Positions 1 through 12,189 are shown, counted from the first letter of the stretch. The stretch: DNA of 64,000 bases from Mesostigma viride (GCA_009746045.1 RPFO01000104.1:3488534-3552533), one strand, 5' to 3'. Program-made: numbers and translations. The notes: generated by a model not told the origin, from the sequence alone.

Positions 1-80
1 TGCCCTAGATGACCTGGACACCGTGACTCCGTGACACGGTGACACCGTGACACCGTGACACCGTGACACCGTGACACCAC
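1..80. repeat. GTGACACC octamer array
   Basis: About six imperfect to perfect copies of GTGACACC run from the window edge to about base 80. The array may continue outside the window. The same octamer occurs in reverse-complement orientation at 6,960-7,335. Confidence 0.85.
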
Positions 81-402
81 CATGGCGCCTCATATTGCAT
101 GTAAAGACACATCTTTGCAGAATTGTATTGACATTGTAGTTGTCTAACTATACACATGTAAGCATTCACAAATTGCAGCTAAGCGTTTATTAATTGCTGC
201 TTGCCTTGACAATATTTAAGCATGCACATAATTTATTTCAGCATGGTACGTGGGAACACATCATGTGACTGTATAAAAGAGACAACTAAGTATATTCATG
301 GGTGCCTCATTGACATCATACATGTCTAACTTAAAATGAAAAATTATAACACATTCTCATTGAGTCGTTATAGTGAGGGACATTTATGACATAGAGTCAT
401 CA

Positions 403-1529
403 TTAGAGGGACCATGCCAGGCAAAACATGACCTCGCGATAACCAGCCATGCACTGATTGTTATGCACCCTTGCACACTGCTGTGCAAAGGCACGCTTCA
501 GCCCCTGCAGCACGTCTTGAAACGTCAGCATCAGCACCGGTGGAAGATCTGACACACGGTTCTTGATGCCGTTGTACCACCGGATGAACCAACCAAACCT
601 TTGGTCAGCATCATTGTGTGTGTGTCCCGGTGGAAGCCGGCACACCCTGATGCGAGCAAAGAGGCGGCGGACAATGAGAACAGCTAGGAACCCCAACAAC
701 TCGTTGTTCATGTTGTCCCCACCCCCATCCACTTGAAGGACGAGGTTAGGGGCAAGGCCAAACTCACGAATCTCAGGATCAGTGGACTTCTCCATGGACG
801 CTCAACAACCACTTCCAACAACTGATGCGTGAGCACTGTTGCCGTGACGCGCCCTGAATTACCAGAAACCTCAGAATTAGCTACCCATGGCATGATGACC
901 CAAAAATACGTCCTCACCCCGTGCAAAATAGAGCAGACTAACTGGTACGGTATATGAAGCTGGCGGCTGCTAAGCCACTCTTTCGAGGCGCTCCCCCTCG
1001 TTGGAACCGCTGTCTTCATCTTTGCCAAACCATCCATGACTATGGAAACAAAAAAATGCTTGGCGCCTTCGAACCTTCGCTGCAGATAAGCCATCCGCTC
1101 CCCATTAAAGAAATCAGTGTGATCAGCTAACTTCTCCTTACTGGCCTCCCACCTGGCCCGGTCAGTGGTCCGGTAAAACAAAATGGCATCCTTCAGCTTT
1201 CGACAGCGGGAACATTCACCCATAACCTTTGTGCGAAAACGCTCAACATGGACTTCCATGATTGTCGCCACTGCTTTGAAGATTGTCCTGAAAAGCGAAA
1301 TACTAACCACAGGTGCATTGTAATCTTGTCTCTCCCTAACATACTCCGAGTACAAAGTCTTCTTGCAGGGTTGCTCAAGAATGCTGCGGCCATCTCGAGG
1401 ATCTTTCTCAACTGCTGGGCGTAACCAACGCCGAATCCATAGCTCACAAAGCGCTTTGGCCTCCCCAATCCTGGCAGATATTGAACGGGATCCTCGAACA
1501 CGCCGTCCAGCAGTGCTACCCAAGCCCAC
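403..1529 (-). pseudogene. DUF7869-type transposon-associated gene, frameshifted
   Basis: Two overlapping minus-strand frames together look like one protein. The upstream frame (1,529 to about 800) has a CSRCRKLKDA cysteine pair and the segment KHFFVSIVMDGLAKMKTAVP. The downstream frame (795-403) has LVLQVDGGGDNMNNE followed by VCRLPPGHTHNDADQRFGWF, which matches the GHTHxDxDQxF signature I know from DUF7869 proteins in plants, oomycetes and animals. These proteins are usually transposon-derived and of unknown biochemistry. The frames differ by one base near 795-830. I see no convincing intron there, so a frameshift in a decayed copy is most likely. The 5' end is unclear: meaningful sequence fades above about 1,480. 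No partner genes are evident. Family assignment is fairly secure; intactness is not. Confidence 0.65.
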
Positions 1530-1829
1530 AACGGTATGAAAGTGCCAAAAAATGCCCTTATAAGCCCTACAAGGAGCAAATTGAGTCCAAACATGCTAGA
1601 TATTGGTAGGCAGCATGTCCATGACACCAGTAAAAGGAATTTGACTTTCCAGAATTTTTCGACATCGGTTGGTCTATTTTTGGCATGTCTATTTTTAGCA
1701 ACTTTCCAGATTTTAATACAAACAAATACCATTTGATATGCAAATAAAGAGCTCCTGACCTGGCTGTTTGCATGTAGGCTTATGCTCATGTCTACCATCT
1801 GTGCACCATGTCCCATGGTCATCTGACCT

Positions 1830-2340
1830 CATTTGGTGACAAACTGCCACCAAATGCTAGCAAAAACGCACCGTTTCACCACATCTCATAGCAGTTTCCA
1901 TGGAAGATGTGTTCAGTCGAGGCTGGAAATTTGCAATCACGTTACACATCATAAATGTAGACATGGCACAAAAAATCAGGTCCATCGTACTGTATTTGGT
2001 AACAAAATGCCACCAAATGCTAGCAAAAATGCACGTTTTTCGCGTTTTTTTCACACATTTCATGACAGTTTTCATACAAGATGTGCTCAGTTGGGGCTGG
2101 AAACTTGCAAGCATATTAAATATCATCATAGTAGACATTGCACAAAAATCCAGGTCTGTTGTACTTCATTCATTGACAGCTTGCTAGCAAATGTGAGAAA
2201 AAATGTGCGTTTTTTGCATTTCCGCCACATTTCTTGCAGTTCCCATGCAAGATGTGCTCAGGTGAGGCTGAAAACAAGCGCCCATGTTAATCATCATGTC
2301 ATTTCAGACATTGCACAAAACTTCAGGTCCATCAAGTGTC
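1830..2340. repeat. Degenerate tandem repeat, about 170-bp unit, three copies
   Basis: Three diverged copies share CCACCAAATGCTAGCAAAAA near the start, a CATGACAGTTTTCAT-like block, AAGATGTGCTCAG, and a tail ending in GACATTGCACAAAA..CAGGTC. Open frames across it are compositional and carry no recognisable domain. Confidence 0.7.
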
Positions 2341-2399
2341 ATTGGGTTCACTGGTCCATGCAACACCTGCGAGTTTCCAGCTAATCACTCAACCTTGGA

Positions 2400-3085
2400 T
2401 GCAAAGTTCTTTAGTAACGGTATGGCCAACTCCCACCAACTGTGTTGCTAACTGTTCAGACCTTGCACAGATAATATAACACAACTTTTGTGACACACAG
2501 ACAAAGATATATGAACATGAACAGTGGCTAGACATGGTTGTATATATGTGCATACGGCCATGCTAAGGCAATTTTCAAGTAGGGGCTTGTTAGACATAAG
2601 AACTGCCAACTGTCACGTTGGCTAGCATGATCAGTTCAAACCCACAGCACGCACGGTAGCCGCAAACTCAGCTTGGCAATGTAATAATCTAATCTGATGC
2701 CAGGCATCTCGGCCGTCGGCATGGTTGCGATGTGTTTTGTGCGCCTTGATTTGGTAGCAGCACATCCCTTGGCAACCGGCCCGCCTGACCAAGGTTGCCA
2801 CACATGGTCCTCTGCATCACCATGGATGCCCCCATGTCCCTGTCTCTGTTATAGGGGCCCACGTTGCTGGCAACGCAGCTTCCAAGTTGGACTAGATCTC
2901 CTCAGCCAGCGCTGTGGTGCATAGCCAGACAGCTCATACACTGCTCAGTTGCTACCTCGAGGTTGCCGGCTTGAAATATGCCACCAAAGGACTGCACTTG
3001 GCCGCCATCATACCTAGCATGAAGAAGCCACTGCACATCCCCGGTGAGCCGCTTGGCCACAATACCGCAGTTGTCTTCAACAGAT
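2400..3085. other. No recognisable feature
   Basis: Mixed-composition sequence without a convincing gene, repeat or RNA. Short ORFs here show no domain or codon signal that I trust. Confidence 0.5.
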
Positions 3086-3621
3086 AGTGCAAGCCCAATG
3101 GCCTCTACATAGGCACATGCATCGTGCTCATGCTCTTGCTCTGGCCCTTGTCAACATGAGATGCATGCCCATGCATGCTTCACCATGTTTCTCCAAGCCA
3201 TCCGTGACTACTTGCTTCAGATATGTCATTCAACTCCTGCACGTCCTCAGCCAGACTGTCAAACTAGCTGGTGCCCCATCCCTCACTTTGGTGAGGACTG
3301 CGATTCTGGCTAGCAGCTTAGCGATCGTGCGTGGTTGTGCCTGAGTTTCTGGGTGAGTGGCAGTGGCATTGGAGCAAGAGGTGTTGAGCATGTGCGTGTG
3401 TCTATCCACTTGACAAACAACCCCTCCCACCCCTGACATTGAGGAGTTTGGCCATGTGCCAGGTTGCCAGAATTCCGCAAACATGCATCATAGGGAAATA
3501 AAGGATTGCTGGTTGTGCACACCACATGAGAAAACAAAACACACATACCTGTCAGGAGGGCAGGCTTGGGTTGCTTCATTGGCGCTGGTTGCAACGTGCG
3601 TAATAATAGCCCGCCATTGGC

Positions 3622-4646
3622 TCATTTACCCGTGCCCTTGGCCAGCACGCACAGCCTGAACTGCATGAACTGCATGGATGCGGCCGTCCAGGATGCCCTC
3701 TGCTCATCATTCAGGGGTGTGAAGGCAGCTTGGGTGCTGGCGTGTAAGGCAGCTTGTGCATCAGTGTTTGCCGCCCGGCCGTGTGGCAGCACAGGTAGCT
3801 GGCCTAGCCCGGCCACTGTCCTCTCTCCACTCTCACGCAATATGCCACCCTCTCCACAAACCATGACAGTTCTCATGTGCATGCATGTCTTAAGATGCTT
3901 GTTGAAGGCAGATGCTTTCAGCTTAGAGATGGTGGGCACGTATACAGTGGGTTTTATGGACTCACAAGCATGTGAAGCCATCGAGCATCCAAGAAAGCCA
4001 CCAATTGCTTCAAGGTTTTCCATCAATCTTCGTGGTCAACCATGTCATGCAACATTACTTGCCGTGAGCACAATGCCAATAAATTGCAGCATGTACAACT
4101 AGAGCAAAGCAACAGCTTTGTGATCCATAGCCCTGCCTGCAAATCATTGCCATCGATCGGAGGCAATAGCGCTGCAAGGCTGCCAGCCAGCCCGTAATAT
4201 CTTGCCCGCAATCCGTCATGCACCCTCCCTAATATCCGTGTGAAGAGTTCCTTGACATCCCTAGCCTCTAAGGTAACCTGTACGTCGCTGATGTGAAGAA
4301 AAGGCTCGCCATGAAACCGTAGCTCGCTATACGATTCATGACGCACCTCCCGTAAGATAAGAAGATGACCAAAAGAGAAACTCCGGAGATGGGGAACTGG
4401 TAACATATTCATCCGTGACAAGGTCAGGGATTCAACAAGGAGTGAATTGGCCCGTAGATTTGAATAAGGGAACATACCGCTCGGAGGTATCCATGTCTGC
4501 CGTGCGCTTGATGTCTGTTTCGCACACCCCGCCGCAGAACTCGTTCCGGCATTCACCTGCTGACCGCAGTTTGTACATGTCCAGAGGCTGATAAAAGCCC
4601 CAACATCGTGGGCGTCTTTAGAGTCCACAAAGCCTGCATTAAACAT
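3622..4646 (-). CDS. Unassigned coding-like ORFs, possibly two exons
   Basis: Two adjacent minus-strand frames read like real protein rather than noise. The first (4,646-4,023) includes LWTCTNCGQQVNAG, a possible zinc-knuckle half-site, then a long mixed hydrophobic/charged stretch with LEARDVKELFTRILGRVHDG. The second (4,026-3,622) includes VYVPTISKLKASAFNKHLKT and ends GQLPVLPHGRAANTDAQAAL... before a stop. No domain is recognised and splice sites between them are uncertain. They lie upstream, in transcription order, of the DUF7869-type gene on the same strand and could be 5' exons of that element or separate debris. The true start is unknown. Confidence 0.3.
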
Positions 4647-4805
4647 GACGTTCGGGGCAAACGCATATATATTAAAAATATAATTACTTACAGCAGAGTG
4701 AAATCACTCAAACCAAAGCAAACGCCCAGCTATAAACCTATATACAGAGCCATGTCAAAGCTCTATACTACGATAAGACCAATGGAAACGCCTAACGGGA
4801 GGAAC

Positions 4806-5338
4806 CTAATAGCCCTGCTGCACCGCAAAATCAGCCCGCGTACGGCGGAGCATGATGTCAGCCATGGCCCGAGTCAGCGCCACCGACAAGCGCTGACGCC
4901 AATATGACGTCCAGGTCCGCGCCGACCATGGGGCCCGCTGGCCCTCCAGGTCCAGCCGGTCCTCCCGGAGCCGGCAACACTCCTTGAAGAAGGCGGAGGT
5001 CAGGGGCCCCATGGCCCCAAACTCCTCCAGGACAAAGGGCACCACACGATGGTGCCCGACGTCGCCGTAGGCCAGGAGCTTGGCCCGCTCCGCCCGGTCC
5101 GCCGTGTAACCTGCCGTGAGGGAGGCCCCAGCCACGTGGCTAAGAGCCAAGGGCCGCGCCACCGAAACGTCAATAAGCAGATGCCGGCCACCCCCCTCAA
5201 AGTCCAGCACCACGATGTCAGGCCGGTGGTTGGGGGAATAGAAGGCAGCGCCATCCGCATCCTCGGACCGGATGTTCGCGTGGGGGAAAACCGACCGAAT
5301 CATGGCAACGCATATATATACGAAGTATGGGTCTGCCA
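4806..5338 (-). pseudogene. LINE C-terminal nuclease-like domain, 5'-truncated
   Basis: The minus-strand frame encodes YSPNHRPDIVVLDFEGGGRH followed by LLIDVSVARPL, a spaced pair of acidic residues (PD...D) like the restriction-like or PD-(D/E)XK-like module at the C terminus of some non-LTR retrotransposon polyproteins. It continues with VVPFVLEEFGAMGPLTSAFF and WTSYWRQRLSVALTRAMAD, then a stop at about 4,806. Close relatives lie at 47,100-47,540 (minus) and 50,690-51,000 (plus), so this is a dispersed family. No reverse transcriptase lies upstream, so the copy is a 3' fragment. The frame is open with no in-frame ATG at its left edge, as expected for a truncated retroelement. Exact clade is not determinable. 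Confidence 0.6.
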
Positions 5339-5860
5339 AGCCTGACGCAGCCTTGAAATTGGTCGGAAATATGCGGTAGCTCAGGAAAAAAAAGTTGCAG
5401 CGGTAATGAAGAAAGTCGTTCGGTCAAAGTCTTTAGAATACATTTTACCGATGCAATCTTCCATCGTTGTCGATATATCGGCGTGCAAGTGCACCCGCCT
5501 GGCCCGAGGTGGTGTCACGAGGTCCGAGCTACTCGTGGTCCGCATTGATTGCTCTTGATTCTGAGCGAATCTCAACGGGCCAATCAGGTGTCGGGACCTC
5601 GGGACACCACCTAAATTTGGGCCGCAAGTTCTCGGGACCTCGGGACATCGACCTCGGGAACGAAGGCATGCACCCGATGTCACGAGGTCCGGAGAACTTG
5701 AACGCAAAATAATATACAGATTAAGCTCGACAAGTACTTCTGGACGCACGACGTAGATAATTTGCGTGCCCTCGTGTTTGTTCGTGTTTTTAGGACAGCG
5801 GAGTTTGATAGGATATAGCTGCGATGGCTAGCGGCGAACAGCAGCCGCCGGCAGAAATCC

Positions 5861-6085
5861 ATGAACAGTATGGCTCGGATGAACGTGCATGCAGAGCATG
5901 CCGAGACAGCCGATGATGGCGCTGCTGTAGACGGGAAGGCAGATGAACAACCAAAAGATAAGAAATCAACCGTGTACGTCCGGGGCGCGCTGAATGAGCT
6001 TAATAGAATTAATGCAGCCTCTGATGGCGGTTCGGACGGGGAGCGCGAGCGACCAGGCAAAACTGCATCGCAAGGAAGATCGCAG
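5861..6085 (+). CDS. Candidate 75-codon exon, unknown protein
   Basis: An ATG-initiated frame of 75 codons ends exactly at a consensus donor (CGCAG|GTAAAT). The peptide is charged and disordered-looking: it contains STVYVRGALNELNRINAASD and ends GERERPGKTASQGRSQ. A second ATG at 5,824 in another frame also reads plausibly for 30 codons before a stop, so the true frame or an indel is unresolved. No downstream exon is identified and no domain is recognised. Confidence 0.3.
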
Positions 6086-6138
6086 GTAAATTCCGTAAGA
6101 AAACCCCCATGGTTTGCCCCATTTTCCAAAAAAAAATT

Positions 6139-6243
6139 CCCCTCGCGGGGGGCGCGTGAAAACGGCAAAGGCAAAGCGGAGCCCGCCCAAAGGCGGCGGG
6201 CTCCGCTTTGCCTTTGCCGTTTTCACGCGCCCCCCGCGAGGGG
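6139..6243. repeat. Perfect 49-bp inverted repeat with 7-nt loop
   Basis: Arms at 6,139-6,187 and 6,195-6,243 are exact reverse complements (49/49), separated by CAAAGGC. The arms are GC-rich with internal AAAGGCAAAGC. An A-run precedes the left arm. RNA from either strand would form a long perfect hairpin. No TSD or flanking gene assigns a function. Confidence 0.9.
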
Positions 6244-6959
6244 TTGTTGTTTAGGGGGGTTATCCTGCTTGGGATGTCGACTGCCTGCCTGTATGCTTTC
6301 ATGAATAGAATCGTAGTTGCAGCTTCTATGCAATTCAGCTTGCACGAGGCTGCTGCATGGAGGGTACGATGACGTTTGGTGTCGGAGAAAATACGTAACT
6401 TTCTTGTTTTGCTTTCTTGTTTTGCGTGCTATAAATGCTATTGTTTTGCACCAGGCATCATCGGACGCAGTGCCTCGGAGGCGTCTGGTGAAATACCAAA
6501 TAACAATCTGGAACAAGATGTGTATTATGATGACTATTAAGTGAGACATGCATTGTTTTGGACTAGTTGTCTAATTAATGGTATGCGCCTGGGCATCAAA
6601 CCCAGATGGAATACACATATGCGCATACCTGTTTTAATGGTTTGAGACTCACATGTGACTGCATGGTTGACTTAGTAGATCCATGTCATATTTCAGTAAA
6701 GAATGTGATGCATGCATGGCTATTTAGGAATGAAGGCTAGTTGTTTAGCCTTATCAATATTTGGTGTCAAATGCAGTTGTATCTTGTGCCATGCCACTTT
6801 GTCACCGTGTCCTGGTGTCATGCATGATGCAACAGTGTTCTGAGACGTAGGGCATGTAAGGTTCTTTCTTTTCAGGGGTTCAAAACTAATTATGTTGCCT
6901 TGTGCTTGCATTACTCAAGTTAGAGAAGTGAAAAACGATATCTCCATACATAGCAAGAT

Positions 6960-7335
6960 TCAATGTCACGGTGTCACGATGTCACGGTGTCATGATGTCG
7001 TGCGGTGTCACGTCATGTTGGGCAGCGCTTCAGCTTACATGTGGACATCATGATATCAGTGCTGTACATCACATTACCTTGTGACATCATACAAACTGTG
7101 AAATGCTAGCTAGTGTTGTGATGTCACGGTGTCACGGTGTCACGATGTCACGGTGTCATGATGTCACGGTGTCACGTCATGTTGGGCAGCGCTTTAGCTT
7201 ACATGTGGACATCATGATACCAGTGCTGAACGTCACATTACCATGTGACATCATACAAACTGTGAAATGCTAGTGTTGTGATGTCACGGTGTCACGTACG
7301 GTGTCACGGTGTCACGGTGTCACGGTGTCACCACA
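6960..7335. repeat. Two copies of a ~165-bp repeat with GTGTCACG arrays
   Basis: A unit containing GTGTCACG/GATGTCACG octamers, TCATGTTGGGCAGCGCTT and ACATCATACAAACTGTGAAA occurs twice (from about 6,964 and 7,127). A longer pure GTGTCACG run follows at about 7,285-7,335. The octamer is the reverse complement of the array at the window start. Confidence 0.8.
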
Positions 7336-7446
7336 TGTTGGGACACTGACCTCCATGCTTTGGACCTATGAGAGGCATTAAATAACAATGTTGAAAAAAA
7401 ACCAATTTGTACTAGTGCTGTAGTACAAATCCATATTAGGCTAGGG

Positions 7447-7735
7447 CCAGCCCAGTTTGAGCACCGCATCCACTCTCTCTCCCGTCTTTGGACTGCCATG
7501 CAGGACAAGACGCGGTGGAAGAAGATTGTCAAAGCGCACACGCCCGACCCTGTGGGCAAGCCACCTCCCCCCAAGCGGCGGAGGCGTTTTGATGAGTAGT
7601 GTAGTTAGGATTTTCTAGATAGAGTTAGGATAGTTCGATCACGCGGCTTCCCCCACCCCATCCATCATGGAATCTGTGCTACATGACCTCCCCACGGAGG
7701 CATGTTATAATTTAATTTAATTTAATACAATACTT
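7447..7735 (+). mobile_element. LINE 3' fragment, type-2 end (C terminus + hairpin + AATT-rich tail)
   Basis: The frame ending at the TAG at 7,597-7,599 encodes HRIHSLSRLWTAMQ, then KKIVKAHTPDPVGKPPP and a basic end. This is nearly the same C terminus as the LINE copy ending at about 56,604. The 3' UTR contains GTGCTACATGACCTCC-CCAC-GGAGGCATGT, a hairpin at 7,681-7,705, followed directly by TATAATTTAATTTAATTTAAT. The element is 5'-truncated. Confidence 0.65.
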
Positions 7736-7945
7736 CATGCGTCCAGACATAGTTGTCTCACTTCCTATACTTCTGACCACGAGGCTCCACGCTGATGATT
7801 ATGTGTTTGCCAAGGCTCAGGATGCCAACCTTGCATCGCACCTTACAGGTCAGCTGACGTAAGGTATTATTTCCCGTCCACAGTATATTCCAGGCTCTCC
7901 TCGCGAGTAGTTATTTTTTTATTGCGACGGCTTGTGTGCCCCCAT

Positions 7946-8205
7946 CCGTCCATCCATCCATCCATCCGTCCGTCCGTCCGTCCTAGCCATCCGTCCGTCC
8001 GTCCGTCCGTCCGTCCGTCCGTCCGTCCGTCCGTCCGTCCGTCCGTCCGTCCGTCCGTCCGTCCGTCCGTCCGTCCGTCCGTCCGTCCGTCCGTCCGTCC
8101 GCCCGTCCGTCCGTCCGTCCGTCCGTCCATCCGTCCGTCCGTCCATCCGTCCGTCCGTCCGTCCGTCCCTTTGTCCATCCATCCATCCATCTGCATCCAT
8201 CCATC
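7946..8205. repeat. CGTC/CATC tetranucleotide satellite
   Basis: Mostly pure TCCG repeats (about 50 copies) edged on both sides by TCCA variants. Long frames on both strands (TDGR-type and PSVR-type) are simple products of the repeat, not genes. Confidence 0.95.
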
Positions 8206-8216
8206 CATCGGGGTTA

Positions 8217-8424
8217 ATGCTCCGTGACTCCCCAACGGGAGCACGAGTCTAATTAATTAATTAATTCAACTCGTGCTCCCTTTGGGGAGTCACGGAGCAC
8301 CGAAGTGCTTTTAATCCCTGTGTGTGCACAACATGCAGGAGAAAGGGCAGAGATCGACCCCCAGTCTCCTTCATGCCTAAGGCATGCCACAGCTGCACTT
8401 GTCTCTCGCCACTTGGGTCCCCAA
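8217..8424. mobile_element. Two type-1 LINE 3' ends joined tail-to-tail
   Basis: A plus-strand 3' terminus (GCTCCGTGACTCCCCAACGG...) runs into AATTAATTAATTAATT. Immediately after comes the minus-strand terminus of the same family (GTGCTCCCTTTGGGGAGTCAC) and about 130 bp of its 3' UTR, including ATCCCTGTGTGTGCACA and CTGGGGGTC complement. The whole junction is an inverted repeat centred on the AATT run at about 8,250-8,266. Confidence 0.7.
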
Positions 8425-10307
8425 GGAGGTGGCACCCCAAAAACCTTAAAACTTGACCCATGCTAATATCACTTGAATTTCAGTTGCACCATGCTAAATT
8501 ATGATTGGGGGCACTAAATAACATCTCTAGTGAGTTGTCCATGCACTTGTTGGGGGTACTACCCCCACATATACGCCAATATAGCGCTATAAATAGAAAA
8601 AGACGCTAATTAGGGCTATGTATGCCCCAGCCCATGCACTCATTTGTTGGCCAAAAAAAATGTAGCGTCTATAGTTCCCTGAGTTTGTAGCTTGCTGGGC
8701 TATTTACATCATGAAAATGACAAAACCTTGAACAGTTATTAATTTCCCCGCAAAAGTACCCTTTTTTTACCGGACATTGGGAATAAACATGTCATAAACA
8801 CTTCAGATTAGGCAACAAAATGTAGCGAAAATCCGGCTAACAGGGGGACAGCAGTGGTCCAAGTCCCAGGTCATTCCGACAAGTCTAGCTCAAGTTATTG
8901 CGTTTGGCGTGCTAAAACCTGAACATACGCTAAATGAGGTTTTTCTGTGTATAAGGCCACCTAGGCATCATGTTTTCCATCCAAGAAGCCAAAAAACATG
9001 CCCAACTCGATCACACAACATAAGAAAAGGCTAGGCACCTCATCTGCCCTCCCCTGCCCTCAGCATGGCCAGCCTTGCCAGCGTGCGCATAGCAACACCA
9101 TCGCTAGGCATACACGCACCAAGAGAGCATACAATAAGCTCAGCCCAAGGTTACCACGTAAATTTATGCCAAGAACTCAGCAAGTATACGTGTAAAAACC
9201 TTAGAAAGACTGCCCAAGCAATAGAGGCAACTGCAGCCTGCAAACTTGGCAGCAAATCATACATGTTGTATGCCAAGCATTCACATCCTATCCAGCTTGC
9301 CTTGCTGCACACATAGCAGGGAAGTCTTAATGGTTATAGCTCAAGGAAAGCAATGGAAACACCTATCTAATGCAATGCCACTCATGCAGTATGGCCAGCA
9401 AAAGAACCACTCTCACCTTCCTTTCCAATAGGGCAATTTGCTAAGAAGCTGATGCCAGCTTGTTAGCCTCTAGGCACATGCCGGATGTCGTTCTAAAACA
9501 GGCGTGTCAGATCCGGCACATAACAAAGCGTCTGAGCAAGGTCACGTCCAAAGGATTATGGAAAACAAATGTCAACACATTACCAACAACTTGACCTCGG
9601 CGCATTTAGCATGCCAGCCACAAACTACACGAAATTGTACGAAATAGCTAGGAATCTGACGATGCAACCGAAAGAAATGGAGCGCTTCCTGCAGGGAAAC
9701 TGCCCGAAAAAAAGGCGAAAGGCCGACGTTAATGCACCTGCCTGCGTGGAAATGTTTCATGCATAAACTGGCACGCAAGCTCGAACAATAAAAGACATCA
9801 TCCATTGATCAGGCGAACAAGGAAGGTGCGCCTTCCGTGAATACGTCGAAGGCGACATGCGCAGGCCTGCGTAGGTTCTTACCTTGAATGCCGGAAATGT
9901 AAAAGAAACCGGGAAGCTTCGGCACAAACTCGACAACACCATTAAGTTAGCTTCATAATCGCTCTTTAGAGCCTACGTTGCCTCACAATAGCTGCCGTAA
10001 ACCTGCATTAAATTTCATGATCCGCAAGAGAAATTATATCCTGGACCCCCGCGCCCGTAGCCGTTCGAGAAATTAGCGATATTGCAAACCGTAAACTTTC
10101 CGCCACGCAATGAGGTCATCAACTAACCTTCTGCGAAATTCAAGCATTTTTTCTAGCTGTTTACGTGCCATATCGATTAATATTGCATAAAGGCATGCCG
10201 CCATGGCCACTTCCGCGAGGGTTGAGCGGTCCGGGCACACATTATACACCGTACGGACGGTACCGCGAATTTTTTGGCGCGGAAAATATTCGGCGCGCCA
10301 CGTCCCC
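8425..10307. mobile_element. TTAA-associated non-autonomous element, copy 1
   Basis: A ~1.88-kb unit nearly identical to the one at 10,321-12,189 (offset about 1,895 bp). Start GGAGGTGGCACCCC and end GCGCGCCACGTCCCC look like weak inverted termini. Only short ORFs are present. The most protein-like is a minus-strand 43-codon frame near the right end containing ARKQLEKMLEFRRRLVDDL. A diverged inverted copy at 52,034-54,308 has clearer 16-bp termini and TTAA flanks, which supports a DNA-transposon origin. Confidence 0.6.
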
Positions 10308-10320
10308 AAAGGAGGCTTGG

Positions 10321-12189
10321 GAGGTGGCACCCCAAAAACCTTAAAACTTGACCCATGCTAATATCACTTGAATTTCAGTTGCACCATGCTAAATTATAAT
10401 TGGGGGCACTAAATAACATCTCTAGTGAGTTGTCCATGCACTTGTTGGGGGTACTACCCCCACATATACGCCAATATAGCGCTATAAATAGAAAAAGACG
10501 CTAATTAGGGCTATGTATGCCCCAGCCCATGCACTCATTTGTTGGCAAAAAAAAATGTAGCGTCTATAGTTCCCTGAGTTTGTAGCTTGCTGAGCTATTT
10601 ACATCATGAAAATGACAAAACCTTGAACAGTTATTAATTTCCCCGCAAAAGTACCCTTTTTTTACCGGACATTGGGAATAAACATGTCATAAACACTTCA
10701 GATTAGGCAACAAAATGTAGCGAAAATCCGGCTAACAGGGGGACAGCAGTGGTCCAAGTCCCAGGTCATTCCGACAAGTCTAGCTCAAGTTATTGCGTTT
10801 GGCGTGCTAAAACCTGAACATACGCTAAATGAGGTTTTTCTGTGTATAAGGCCACCTAGGCATCATGTTTTCCATCCAAGAAGCCAAAAAACATGCCCAA
10901 CTCGATCACACAACATAAGAAAAGGCTAGGCACCTCATCTGCCCTCCCCTGCCCTCAGCATGGCCAGCCTTGCCAGCGTGCGCATAGCAACACCATCGCT
11001 AGGCATACACGCACCAAGAGAGCATACACTAAGCTCAGCCCAAGGTTACCATGTAAATTTATGCCAAGAACTCAGCAAGTATACGTGTAAAAACCTTAGA
11101 AAGACTGCCCAAGCAATAGAGGCAACTGCAGCCTGCAAACTTGGCAGCAAATCATACATGTTGTATGCCAAGCATTCACATCCTATCCAGCTTGCCTTGC
11201 TGCACACATAGCAGGGAAGTCTTAATGGTTATAGCTCAAGGAAAGCAATGGAAACACCTATCTAATGCAATGCCACTCATGCAGTATGGCCAGCAAAAGA
11301 ACCACTCTCACCTTCCTTTCCAATAGGGCAATTTGCTAAGAAGCTGATGCCAGCGCTTGTTAGCCTCTAGGCACATGCCGGATGTCGTTCTAAAACAGGC
11401 GTGTCAGATCCGGCACATAACAAAGCGTCTGAGCAAGGTCACGTCCAAAGGATTATGGAAAACAAATGTCAACACATTACCAACAACTTGACCTCGGCGC
11501 ATTTAGCATGCCAGCCACAAACTACACGAAATTGTACGAAATAGCTAGGAATCTGACGATGCAACCGAAAGAAATGGAGCGCTTCCTGCAGGGAAACTGC
11601 CCGAAAAAAAGGCGAAAGGCCGACGTTAATGCACCTGCCTGCGTGGAAATGTTTCATGTATAAACTGGCACGCAAGCTCGAACAATAAAAGACATCATCC
11701 ATTGATCAGGCGAACAAGGAAGGTGCGCCTTCCGTGAATACGTCGAAGGCGACATGCGCAGGCCTGCGTAGGTTCTTACCTTGAATGCCGGAAATGTAAA
11801 AGAAACCGGGAAGCTTCGGCACAAACTCGACAACACCATTAAGTTAGCTTCATAATCGCTCTTTAGAGCCTACGTTGCCTCACAATAGCTGCCGTAAACC
11901 TGCATTAAATTTCATGATCCGCAAGAGAAATTATATCCTGGACCCCCGCGCCCGTAGCCGTTCGAGAAATTAGCGATATTGCAAACCGTAAACTTTCCGC
12001 CACGCAATGAGGTCATCAACTAATCTTCTGCGAAATTCAAGCATTTTTTCTAGCTGTTTACGTGCCATATCGATTAATATTGCATAAAGGCATGCCGCCA
12101 TGGCCACTTCCGCGAGGGTCCACATTATACACCGTACGGACGGTACCGCGAATTTTTTGGCGCGGAAAATATTCGGCGCGCCACGTCCC
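10321..12189. mobile_element. TTAA-associated non-autonomous element, copy 2
   Basis: The second tandem copy differs from copy 1 by rare substitutions and small indels (for example GCGC added near 11,355, and a short deletion near 12,119). Its right end ...CGCCACGTCCCC is followed directly by TTAA, then by LINE ORF1 sequence (GGTGGAGGGCAAG...). This matches insertion at a TTAA within a LINE. Confidence 0.65.

Noticed and set aside
1193-1822. A 209-codon minus-strand ORF overlapping the DUF7869-type gene
   Set aside because: It is the wrong frame of the same region: the conserved DUF7869-like segments lie in the other frames.
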